Source of the DNA: Pseudoalteromonas sp. MMG007
Lineage (GTDB): Bacteria; Pseudomonadota; Gammaproteobacteria; Enterobacterales; Alteromonadaceae
Length of the DNA stretch: 64,000 bases
Assembly: GCF_018100985.1 (NCBI RefSeq)
Contig: NZ_JAGJEI010000006.1
Coordinates: forward strand, 146,296-210,295
Direction of reading: 5' to 3'
A program made the position numbers and the translations under genes. Below, piece by piece: positions 41,945-49,591 of the stretch (the stretch's first letter is position 1; each line of letters starts with the position of its first letter). The notes below the pieces were generated by a model, which saw nothing but the letters and a program-made list of their open reading frames with translations, searched no databases and was not told where the DNA came from.

Positions 41945-44252
41945 TAGTTTACGTAATCGTATAACCATTTTATGTGTTGGCTTAGTGTTATTAACCACTA
42001 TGGTTAGCTTATTTGGCTTTTGGTGGTCTACAAGTAAGTTTCAAGAAGAAAAAGTAAACCAAGATATAAGCGTTGCACAAAGTGTTTATAAGCAATATTT
42101 AAAGTCTAAAGAAAGCTTGCTGCTAACAGCTGCAAAAGTGCTTACCTCCGATTTTGGGTTTAAACAAGCAGTAGCAACACGCGACGCTGGCACAATAAGC
42201 AGTGTGCTGTTTAACCATAGCCAGCGAATTGACGCTGAGCTTATGTTGTTACTTGATTTGTCAGGTATGTTGGTCTCAGCTAACACTAACGAAGATGCTT
42301 TTGCGCATAATTTACAACCTCTTATGAAAGAGCTTTTGAATGCGCCTGAAGAGTCGAGTTTTGTAGTGCTTAATAATGCGCTTTATCAAGTTATTTTACT
42401 TCCAGTTAAAGCACCGCGTACGGTAGCGTATAGTCTTGTAGGCTTTAAAATAGATGACAATGTTGCCAATGAACTAAAAAGTTTAACCGGAATGGACGTG
42501 AGCTTTATTGGCAGTGCCGACGATATTGTTATTAGCTCTTTGGCAGAACGACCAACTCCATTTGAACCTGTTTCTTACTTTAATACCGTGACTACAACGC
42601 GCTTTTTTGGCGAGTATTTGGTGTATCGCAATTTAGATATAGAGCTGGCATCTTTAGCGAGCCACCCTGTTATTATTTTACTCAGCGCCGACTTAACACA
42701 AAGCTATAGCGACTTCGAAAAACTGCTTTTTACACTGATTATTTTAGCTATTTTAACAATGTTTATTGGGGTTATAACCAGTGGCTTATTTGCAAACAAT
42801 TTAACCACTCCGTTATCTCAGCTTGCTGTAATCGCTAAGCAATTCGCACAAGGTAATTATAGCTTTGAGTTTAAAGGTAAAAAGCAAAGTACAGAAATAG
42901 CCACCTTAGTTGCCGCGTTCGATAACATGGGTAACGATATAAACCAGCGCGAGAAACAAATTAATTTTCAAGCTCGTCATGACTCTCTTACCGGCTTTTA
43001 TAATCGTTCTGCCATGCTTGAAGTATTAGATGATGAGCTTGATGCTAACGCAGAGTACACGCTTGTCGCTATTGATATAAAAGGCCTGCGACATATCAAC
43101 GATAAACTTGGCCCACGTATTGGCGATGATTGCTTAAAAGCCGTGGCGTGTAGAATAAGCGAATTTTCAGATGAGTTAGGTGGGTTACATGCTCGCATTG
43201 GCGGGGATGAATTTTTAACGGTATTTCCAACGGGCGCCGCGCGGGATCAAAAAAGTGGCATTGTAGGTTTGATGGCTCAACTGCAAGCTTGTTATACCAT
43301 TCAAAAGTTAAAAATTAACTTACGATTTAGTGCGGGTATTGTTCAGTACCCTTCGCAAGGCATGGCAAGCGATGATTTAATGCGCCGTGTACTTATTGCA
43401 GTAGAAAGCGCTGCTAGCAATCAAGAAAGCATTCATTATTATAAAAATGGCGAAGACGAAGCTCATCTTGAGCGATTAATTATGCTTGATGAGCTAAAAC
43501 AAGCGATTAGTGATGACGATGGGCAGCTGTTTATGACCTATCAACCTAAACTGCATTTAGTCCCTCAAAAAATAGACAAAGTTGAGTCACTTATCCGTTG
43601 GCAGCGTAAAGATGGCAGTTGGGTAAACCCTGAGTTGTTTATTGATTTAGCAGAGCAGTCGGGGCTTATTGTTGAGCTAACTGCTTGGGTGGTTAATACC
43701 GTAGTTTCACAAGTCGCTGATTGGCAGAGTAAAGGAATTAACTTACAAGCCGCGATAAATGTTTCAGCGCAAGATATTGCATTTCCGGGGTTTCACTCGG
43801 CGCTGGTGCGTACCCTTAAAAAGCATAACGTAATGCCTAGCTTGATCACAATTGAGCTCACCGAGCGTGATATGATCGAAAATGAAGAAAAAGGCATAAA
43901 AGCGCTGCAAAACTTAAAAGAGGTGGGCGTTAAAATATCACTTGATGATTATGGTGTGGGGCAAACATCGCTTGGGCGATTAAAAATGCTACCCATTGAT
44001 GAGCTAAAATTAGATAAGTGCTTTATTTTAAAACTAGACAAATCTCAAAAAGATCAATTTATAGTGCAGTCATCTATTACGCTAGGCCACCAACTGGGGT
44101 TTTCGGTAGTAGCTGAGGGCGTAGAAACTTTAGACTCATTAAATCTACTTAAAGAAATGAAATGTGACCATGCGCAAGGTTATTACCTAAGTAGACCTTT
44201 AAAAGCAGACCTATTGGAAAAGTGGCTAGAGGAATACTATGAAAAAAATTAA
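41937..44252 (+). CDS. Membrane GGDEF-EAL c-di-GMP enzyme with periplasmic sensor
   Basis: 771-residue inner-membrane signalling protein. TM1 about 8-30, a periplasmic Cache-like sensor domain about 31-255, TM2 about 262-285, HAMP about 286-340, GGDEF about 350-510, EAL about 525-770. The GGDEF motif is intact ('ARIGGDEFLTVFP', residues 421-425). The EAL signature is changed to Glu-Ser-Leu ('KVESLIRW', residues 550-552), but 'ELTERDMIENE', 'SLDDYGVGQTSLGRL' and 'VVAEGVET' keep the usual metal and catalytic acids. It may therefore both make and break c-di-GMP, or have one arm act as regulator. Overlaps genes on both sides (8 and 14 bases), so its partner proteins are probably made in step. Confidence 0.9.
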   Translation: MTNSLRNRITILCVGLVLLTTMVSLFGFWWSTSKFQEEKVNQDISVAQSVYKQYLKSKESLLLTAAKVLTSDFGFKQAVATRDAGTISSVLFNHSQRIDAELMLLLDLSGMLVSANTNEDAFAHNLQPLMKELLNAPEESSFVVLNNALYQVILLPVKAPRTVAYSLVGFKIDDNVANELKSLTGMDVSFIGSADDIVISSLAERPTPFEPVSYFNTVTTTRFFGEYLVYRNLDIELASLASHPVIILLSADLTQSYSDFEKLLFTLIILAILTMFIGVITSGLFANNLTTPLSQLAVIAKQFAQGNYSFEFKGKKQSTEIATLVAAFDNMGNDINQREKQINFQARHDSLTGFYNRSAMLEVLDDELDANAEYTLVAIDIKGLRHINDKLGPRIGDDCLKAVACRISEFSDELGGLHARIGGDEFLTVFPTGAARDQKSGIVGLMAQLQACYTIQKLKINLRFSAGIVQYPSQGMASDDLMRRVLIAVESAASNQESIHYYKNGEDEAHLERLIMLDELKQAISDDDGQLFMTYQPKLHLVPQKIDKVESLIRWQRKDGSWVNPELFIDLAEQSGLIVELTAWVVNTVVSQVADWQSKGINLQAAINVSAQDIAFPGFHSALVRTLKKHNVMPSLITIELTERDMIENEEKGIKALQNLKEVGVKISLDDYGVGQTSLGRLKMLPIDELKLDKCFILKLDKSQKDQFIVQSSITLGHQLGFSVVAEGVETLDSLNLLKEMKCDHAQGYYLSRPLKADLLEKWLEEYYEKN

Positions 44253-45072
44253 GTGTGTATTGGCAGGGTTGCTCCTAGTAACTAGTTTTTCAAGCCTTGC
44301 GAGTGATGGAAAATTATTAGCTACACCCGGGGTTTCTCAAATTGAAGGCAGTGGCGGCGGTGGTATTGTCCCGTGGGCGCAACTAGCTGGTTACGCAAGC
44401 GAGGATGAATTTTCGGTAAATGGCTTTTGTAGTCGTGCAGATGTAACTGATTACACGCTCGATGTATGCGGTGCACAACTTAATTTATTTAATAGGCTCG
44501 AACTTAGCTACGCTCAGCAACAATTTGATGTGCCTGCGCTTGATACTGAAATAGAGCAATCTGTTACGGGCGCTAAAATTCGCTTATACGGCGATATAGT
44601 TTACAGCGATTGGCCACAATTGAGCTTAGGCATACAGCATAAATCGCTTGATGATGGCGCAGTAGCAACACTTGTTGGTGCACAAGACACCAGTGGAACC
44701 GATTATTATTTAGCAGCAAGCAAATTACATTTGGGCGCTATTGCGGGTTACAACTGGTTTTGGAATGTAACTACACGCTACAGCGAAGCAAATCAACTTG
44801 GTTTACTTGGTTACGGCGGGTCAAACAGTAGTGCCAAGGTGTTATTTGAAGGCAGTACCGCACTATTTTTTAGCCGAGAAATAGCCGTTGGTATGGAGTA
44901 CCGCCAAAAAAACAATAACCTTAATTTAGGCGAGCAAGACTGGAAAGATTTATTTATAGCTTGGATGCCAAATAAGCATATAAGTGTAACAGCGGCATAC
45001 CTTGATTTGGGTAGTATTGCTGGTGCGGACGATCAAACTGGCTGGTATTTATCGGTTACAGGGTATTGGTAA
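44239..45072 (+). CDS. DUF3034 outer-membrane beta-barrel protein
   Basis: 277-residue exported protein of the DUF3034 family. Signal peptide 1-21 (ending SSLAS). Then 'GKLLATPGVSQIEGSGGGGIVPWAQLAGY', the family-typical Gly-rich opening; alternating strands follow and the chain ends 'GWYLSVTGYW', an aromatic barrel-like C-terminus. A single cysteine pair (residues ~63 and 76) may form a disulfide. Probably an outer-membrane barrel with unknown cargo. It overlaps the GGDEF/EAL gene by 14 bases and the hemoglobin gene by one, so it belongs to the same transcript. Confidence 0.8.
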   Translation: MKKIKCVLAGLLLVTSFSSLASDGKLLATPGVSQIEGSGGGGIVPWAQLAGYASEDEFSVNGFCSRADVTDYTLDVCGAQLNLFNRLELSYAQQQFDVPALDTEIEQSVTGAKIRLYGDIVYSDWPQLSLGIQHKSLDDGAVATLVGAQDTSGTDYYLAASKLHLGAIAGYNWFWNVTTRYSEANQLGLLGYGGSNSSAKVLFEGSTALFFSREIAVGMEYRQKNNNLNLGEQDWKDLFIAWMPNKHISVTAAYLDLGSIAGADDQTGWYLSVTGYW

Positions 45073-45491
45073 TGAAAAGCGTCGCTATTTTTTTTATATG
45101 TATCATTTTACTAAACGGGTGTACAAGCTCTACGCAGCTATCGCTTTATCAACAATTAGACGGCAAAGCAGGCTTGGCTCGACTGGTTGACAGCTTTATT
45201 TATCAAATAGGTAATGACGAGCAAGTTATACATTACTTTGAACACAGTAATATAGCGCATTTTAGGCAAGGGTTTATTACGCATATGTGTATGTTAGTGG
45301 AAGGCCCATGTAAATACGATGGCGACTCTATGGTGGCAATTCACACGGGTATGCACATAACAGAAAAAGACTTTAATCATGTAGTAGATTTACTAATAAA
45401 TGCTATGAATGCGCAAAATATAAACCATAATCTACAAAATAAGATTCTTTCTCGGATGGCTCCTTTACGCGGTGAAATTATAAAGATATAA
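45072..45491 (+). CDS. Lipoprotein group-1 truncated hemoglobin
   Basis: 139-residue exported globin. ATG 45072 is used because it overlaps the previous stop (TAATG); a TTG at 45066 would add two residues. The N-terminus is a lipoprotein signal with lipobox L-L-N-G-C (Cys16), which is unusual for globins. The globin body reads 'LYQQLDGKAGLARLVDSFIYQI' (helix A/B), 'YFEHSNIAHFRQGFITHMCMLVEGPCKYDG' and 'AIHTGMHITEKDF', where His near residue 98 is the likely proximal heme ligand. It should bind heme at the periplasmic or outer surface and react with O2 or NO. Last gene of the cupredoxin/c-di-GMP/DUF3034 operon. Confidence 0.85.
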   Translation: MKSVAIFFICIILLNGCTSSTQLSLYQQLDGKAGLARLVDSFIYQIGNDEQVIHYFEHSNIAHFRQGFITHMCMLVEGPCKYDGDSMVAIHTGMHITEKDFNHVVDLLINAMNAQNINHNLQNKILSRMAPLRGEIIKI

Positions 45492-45599
45492 CCTATTTAA
45501 AATCAGCAAACTATTCATATATTTGAATGAACCTTGTTATAGTAACATTGTCCACTTACTATCACTTTATAAAAACAAAAATTGGCGCACACAGCTTGT

Positions 45600-46727
45600 A
45601 TGGCTTATCTATTTATATCTCGCAAAAATGTACATGCAAAGTACTATAAATCAATAATCCAAAAATTGTCGATAGATTGCCAATTACATGTAATGGGGGT
45701 ACCTAAGCTCTCTGCAATTAGCTATTTAGGTAAGGCGTTTAAAGTAGATTTTACTAAAGTAGTAAAGTCGCAATTAAAGCGTAAAAAAGCCAGAAGCTCT
45801 CTATGGAACAACCCCCTATTAACTGCAATTTATAGTTTAGGACTCACTTTTTTTGAACGACTACGCTATGCAAAGTATTTAGCTTTATTTAATGAAATAA
45901 AGCCGCAGTACGTGGTTATGGCTGCTAAATCATTAGGTATAAAACAGTTTTATTATGAAAACGGATTGCTGCCAGGCACAACTAGCCTTGATCCTAAAGG
46001 CATTAACTTTAATGCATCGCTAAGCCGTGATCCGCAGTTTTATTTAAATTTTGATCCAGAACAAAAACTGGCTTTTTCAGCCCCTGAATTAATCCCACGC
46101 GCTAATCATAAAAAACGTTGTGACTTTGAGTCTACGCAATTACCTGAGCGCTTTATTTTTGCGCCATTTCAGGTCTCTCATGATACCCAATTAGCAAGTT
46201 TCTCTCCTTGGATAGACTCCATGGAAATGTTTTATGATGAAGTTGTTGCAGCCGTTAAAAAATTAAATGATCCAACCCTAAAGGTCGAGTTTAAAGAGCA
46301 CCCTTCATGGCATAAGCATTATGAGTCACTTTATGAAAAAGATCCGATTGCTGTTTTTGCTAACGGCAATAAAACGTGCGACTTAATAGAGTGCGCACAG
46401 GCTGTAGTAACAATTAACTCAACCGTAGGTTTAGAAGCGCTTTTACTCAATAAGCGAGTACTTACGTTAGGCCAAGCTTGTTATAACATCGAAGGCTTAG
46501 TAAAGCATGCCGCAACCAGTGAAGTGCTTGAAAATAATATGGCTGAAGTTATACAAGGTTGGCAGCCTAATATGCTACTGCGAGATAAATTTTTTAGTTA
46601 CCTAAAACACGTATATAGCGTAGCAGGCGTTTGGAAACATAAAGAACAAGTGCATATTGAAGCAATCGAAGCTCGCTTTACAGGTAAAGATGAATTTGCA
46701 AAATACTCCATTACTAATGAGCAATAA
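45600..46727 (+). CDS. Capsule_synth-like glycan synthesis protein (KpsC/LipB type)
   Basis: 375-residue soluble protein. ATG 45600 is preferred ('MAYLFISRKNVHAKYY'); a TTG at 45582 adds six residues. 'FYYENGLLPGTTSLDPKGINF' at about 122-142 is a signature of capsule polysaccharide (KpsC/KpsS-like, Kdo-transferase-type) proteins. 'KVEFKEHPSWHKHYE' gives the His-Pro motif, and 'LIECAQAVVTINSTVGLEALLLNKRVLTLG' the conserved C-terminal site. Shares the last motif with the gene at 13199. Its stop overlaps the start of the sulfurtransferase gene (TAATGA). Lone position away from the main glycan locus suggests an LPS-core or capsule-linker role. Confidence 0.75.
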   Translation: MAYLFISRKNVHAKYYKSIIQKLSIDCQLHVMGVPKLSAISYLGKAFKVDFTKVVKSQLKRKKARSSLWNNPLLTAIYSLGLTFFERLRYAKYLALFNEIKPQYVVMAAKSLGIKQFYYENGLLPGTTSLDPKGINFNASLSRDPQFYLNFDPEQKLAFSAPELIPRANHKKRCDFESTQLPERFIFAPFQVSHDTQLASFSPWIDSMEMFYDEVVAAVKKLNDPTLKVEFKEHPSWHKHYESLYEKDPIAVFANGNKTCDLIECAQAVVTINSTVGLEALLLNKRVLTLGQACYNIEGLVKHAATSEVLENNMAEVIQGWQPNMLLRDKFFSYLKHVYSVAGVWKHKEQVHIEAIEARFTGKDEFAKYSITNEQ

Positions 46728-47563
46728 TGAAAAATTTAATTACCAGCCAGCAATTACATGCACAACTTAATGACCCTGCATTAATTATTTTTGATGCAGG
46801 CATGTTGCGTCCCGGTGTTTTAGGGACTTATAAAGTAGATAATGTACTGCCAAATGCACAGCGTTTTGATATTAAAACCGAGCTTGCAGATACTACCAGC
46901 GCTATACCTAACACTCTTTGCAGTAGTGAACAGTTTACTCAAGTAATGCAAAAAGCAGGTGTAAATGACGATTCGTTTATAGTTGTTTATGAACAAGATG
47001 ATTTATTTAGTGCTGCTAGAGCGTGGTGGATGCTAAAGGCTATGGGCTTTAATAATGTAAAAGTGCTCAGGGGTGGCTTAAAAAAGTGGCTTGAATGCGG
47101 TTACAGCACCCAAAGCGCTTATCGTATTCCAACAAATAAAGGTAATTTTGTTGCTAATTTAGCGCCGGGTTATTTTATTGAACAGCAGCAAGTGCTTAAC
47201 AGCATAGACGATGCTAATACGTTAATGTTAGATGCACGTGCCTATAAGCGCTTTACGGGTGAAGACCCCGAGCCTCGTAAAGGGATGCGAAGCGGTCATA
47301 TTCCTAATAGCCGTTCGTTAGCGTTCACTGATTTATTAAATGAGGGTGAGCCAAAGACGATTGATGAACTCAAGGCTAAATTTAATGAAGTAGCCGGCGA
47401 TACTCAGCAACTGCAATTTAGTTGTGGCTCAGGTATTACAGCCTGCGTACTAGCTCTGCTTGCTGATGAATGTGGATATAATAACCTAAGCGTTTACGAT
47501 GGTTCGTGGAGCGAATGGGGAGCAAGTGATTCACTGCCAATAGAAATAGGCAGTATTAAATAG
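46727..47563 (+). CDS. sseA: 3-mercaptopyruvate sulfurtransferase
   Basis: Two-domain rhodanese-fold enzyme of 278 residues that transfers sulfur from mercaptopyruvate or thiosulfate. The N-terminal inactive rhodanese domain runs from about 5 to 140 ('SLIIFDAGMLRPG'-type strand, 'FIVVYEQDDLFSAARAWWML'), the C-terminal domain from about 155. The catalytic loop 'FSCGSGITACVLALL' (Cys233) has the CGSG(V/I)TA sequence diagnostic of mercaptopyruvate sulfurtransferase; thiosulfate transferases have CRKGVT. Other conserved stretches are 'LMLDARAYKRFTGEDPEPRKGMRSGHIPNS'-region residues. Overlaps the capsule-like gene by one base. Confidence 0.9.
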   Translation: MKNLITSQQLHAQLNDPALIIFDAGMLRPGVLGTYKVDNVLPNAQRFDIKTELADTTSAIPNTLCSSEQFTQVMQKAGVNDDSFIVVYEQDDLFSAARAWWMLKAMGFNNVKVLRGGLKKWLECGYSTQSAYRIPTNKGNFVANLAPGYFIEQQQVLNSIDDANTLMLDARAYKRFTGEDPEPRKGMRSGHIPNSRSLAFTDLLNEGEPKTIDELKAKFNEVAGDTQQLQFSCGSGITACVLALLADECGYNNLSVYDGSWSEWGASDSLPIEIGSIK

Positions 47564-47617
47564 CTGTAGATGAATGCAAGCTCTTATAAAAGGGTTGTTT
47601 TAGTTAATCGGCTCTTT

Positions 47618-47977
47618 TTATTTTTTATAGCCGTATGGGCAATTTTTACAACCATTTTTACAGCAAGTACCCCGTTTTAAAAAAAGCCACTTACTGAATA
47701 CCATGTAGCCATTTTGCATGGTGTAATCGAGCCCCTCAACTAAATTGTCATTACCTCTAAATTGTTTAGCAAATTCAATTTGAGCTTTAATTGGCAGAGT
47801 AAAAATGCTCTCTAAATAAACGTTAATTTTTTTAAGTGTACAGCGATTGCATAAACAACTTGTTGCACTGCCATCTAGCGGTAAAATAGCGGGTAACTGG
47901 TTACACCAACACGTGGTGATATCATTTACATTACAGGTAAGCGTTGTATTACATTGGCTGCAGTTTATTTGAGTCAT
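47618..47977 (-). CDS. Cysteine-rich CWC plus DUF5522 protein
   Basis: Small cytoplasmic metal-binding protein, 119 residues from ATG 47977. The longer frame (to 48112) would run into the divergent gene at 48021 and is not used. The N-terminal cysteine-rich CWC-type region has 'NCSQCNTTLTC', 'CWC' and 'CLCNRC', the C-terminal DUF5522 region 'LVEGLDYTMQNGYMVFSKWLFLKRG' followed by 'CCKNGCKNCPYGYKK'. The latter pattern is highly conserved and likely binds zinc or an Fe-S centre. Function unknown. Divergently transcribed from the gene at 48021. Confidence 0.82.
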   Translation of the reverse strand: MTQINCSQCNTTLTCNVNDITTCWCNQLPAILPLDGSATSCLCNRCTLKKINVYLESIFTLPIKAQIEFAKQFRGNDNLVEGLDYTMQNGYMVFSKWLFLKRGTCCKNGCKNCPYGYKK

Positions 47978-48020
47978 TTTAGTTCTTATCAACAGTAGGG
48001 CAGCAAGAATAACAAATATT

Positions 48021-48347
48021 ATGAATATACAAAAAGCATTGGCTGAATTTATTACATTTGGCGAGCAAAGAGATAGCGCCATCAGTGTGATTATTTCAAC
48101 TGCGTCGAGCAATCAAACATACCTATACACACTCACACAGCCTGTACTAATTAACGTACTTACGCGTTGTTTAAATAAAGAAATTGATATTGACGATATA
48201 GAGCTTTGGGCAAATGTAATTGAATCGCGAGATGATGTAAATTGCGCCGAGCATGAAGGCGTTATTTATGCGCTAAGCAATAGCGAGCAAATGGGAGAAC
48301 TTAGCCACAAAAAGCTTGAACAGTTATTAGCATTATTAAAGGGCTAG
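48021..48347 (+). CDS. Conserved small protein of unknown function
   Basis: 108 residues, acidic, predicted alpha/beta and cytoplasmic; no signal peptide. 'MNIQKALAEFITFGEQRDSA' start, a central 'NKEIDIDDIELWANVIESRDDV' helix and a C-terminal helix 'SHKKLEQLLALLKG'. I recognise no catalytic motif or named family. It is divergent from the CWC/DUF5522 gene with 43 bases between starts, and is followed by a bidirectional terminator at 48414. Looks like a real gene by codon use and clean boundaries. Confidence 0.7.
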   Translation: MNIQKALAEFITFGEQRDSAISVIISTASSNQTYLYTLTQPVLINVLTRCLNKEIDIDDIELWANVIESRDDVNCAEHEGVIYALSNSEQMGELSHKKLEQLLALLKG

Positions 48348-48413
48348 ATTTAGTCTGACACAAATATTTAGATGCGAGTTTATTGCAGTTGTATGTAGCG
48401 AATATACAATAAA

Positions 48414-48441
48414 AAAACCGCATCTAATAAAATGCGGTTTT
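48414..48441. terminator. Bidirectional Rho-independent terminator
   Basis: AAAACCGCAT / ATGCGGTTTT ten-base stem with an 8-base loop, A and T runs on either side, between the convergent ends of the 48021 gene and fbp. Confidence 0.85.
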
Positions 48442-48467
48442 AGTATTTTTTACAGCTGACAACGTGT

Positions 48468-49436
48468 TTACTTATGATATCCCAAGCATGTTTCTACTTC
48501 GTTTTTTGAACCTAAAATAACGGCTACACGCTGGTGGATTGCATCAGGCTGTATATCCATAATGCGCTCGGTACCTGTTGAAGCTATACCGCCGGCTTGC
48601 TCAACAAGCATGGCCATTGGGTTTGCCTCGTAAAGTAAGCGCAATTTATTTGGTTTATTTGGATCTTTAGTATCAGTAGGGTAAGTAAATATCCCCCCAC
48701 GGCTAAGCACACGGTGCACATCGCCAACCATGGCAGCAATCCAGCGCATATTAAAGTTTTTAGCACGCGGACCTGTATCGCCTTCTAACAAATCATTTAT
48801 ATAGTTTTGCATAGCTGACTGCCAATGGCGCTGATTTGATGCATTAATAGCAAATTCGTTGGTATCAGCAGGTATAGTGGCAAAGTCTTCTGTTAGTAAA
48901 AAGCTACCTTGGGTTTTATCAAGCGTAAACATACGCGTGCCTTTGCCTGTCGTAAGTGCAAGCATAGTTGATGGGCCATAAAGTACATAGCCTGCTGCAA
49001 CTTGCTTGTGGCCAGGCTGCATAAATATGCTTTGATCGGCTGCGTCTGAGCCTTCAGGCGCTTCCATAATCGAAAATATAGTACCAACCAGCGAGTTTAT
49101 ATCCGTATTTGATGAGCCATCAAGTGGGTCAAATGCAACAATGTATTTCGCATCCTGATTGCCGGCAACGGTGTAATCTTCTTCTTCAGAGGCAATTGCT
49201 TTAACGCTGCCCGATTCCAGTAATATATCTTTTAAAAGCTGGTTAGATAATACATCGAGCTTTTTTTGAGTTTCGCCTTGAATGTTTTCATCGAGCGTTG
49301 AGCCTAATACGCCAGAAAGCGCACCTTGGCCAACACGAAACGAAATTTCTTTACATGCCGCTAAAATGGTTCTTATTAACGACAAAAGGTCTCTTGGGCA
49401 ACCGTCTTCTAATAATACTGGAGGGAGTCTACGCAT
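48468..49436 (-). CDS. fbp: Class I fructose-1,6-bisphosphatase
   Basis: Gluconeogenic phosphatase that makes fructose-6-phosphate. 322 residues, near E. coli Fbp (332). Motifs: '[13 protein letters not shown]' and '[26 protein letters not shown]' (metal-binding D-P-L-D-G-S-S), '[27 protein letters not shown]' (substrate site), '[20 protein letters not shown]' and the C-terminal '[12 protein letters not shown]'. The start at 49436 is preceded by CAGGAAAA. Single gene, transcribed away from the metalloprotease gene, with a shared terminator at the 3' side. Confidence 0.95.
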   Translation of the reverse strand: MRRLPPVLLEDGCPRDLLSLIRTILAACKEISFRVGQGALSGVLGSTLDENIQGETQKKLDVLSNQLLKDILLESGSVKAIASEEEDYTVAGNQDAKYIVAFDPLDGSSNTDINSLVGTIFSIMEAPEGSDAADQSIFMQPGHKQVAAGYVLYGPSTMLALTTGKGTRMFTLDKTQGSFLLTEDFATIPADTNEFAINASNQRHWQSAMQNYINDLLEGDTGPRAKNFNMRWIAAMVGDVHRVLSRGGIFTYPTDTKDPNKPNKLRLLYEANPMAMLVEQAGGIASTGTERIMDIQPDAIHQRVAVILGSKNEVETCLGYHK

Positions 49437-49591
49437 TTTATTTTCCTGATAACGTGTACTAATTAATCATAAATGTGAGAGAGATTAACTAAGTGCGCTG
49501 AATTTCGTCTTAAATAACTGTATTGTTTAAATAGCACCCTATAATGGGGCCACCTAATCATACTTAAAACGCCAATAACAAAGATAAGATT

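Noticed and set aside
47978..48112. N-terminal extension of the CWC/DUF5522 gene
   Set aside because: It would overlap the start of the divergent gene at 48021 and adds a hydrophobic stretch absent from the family.
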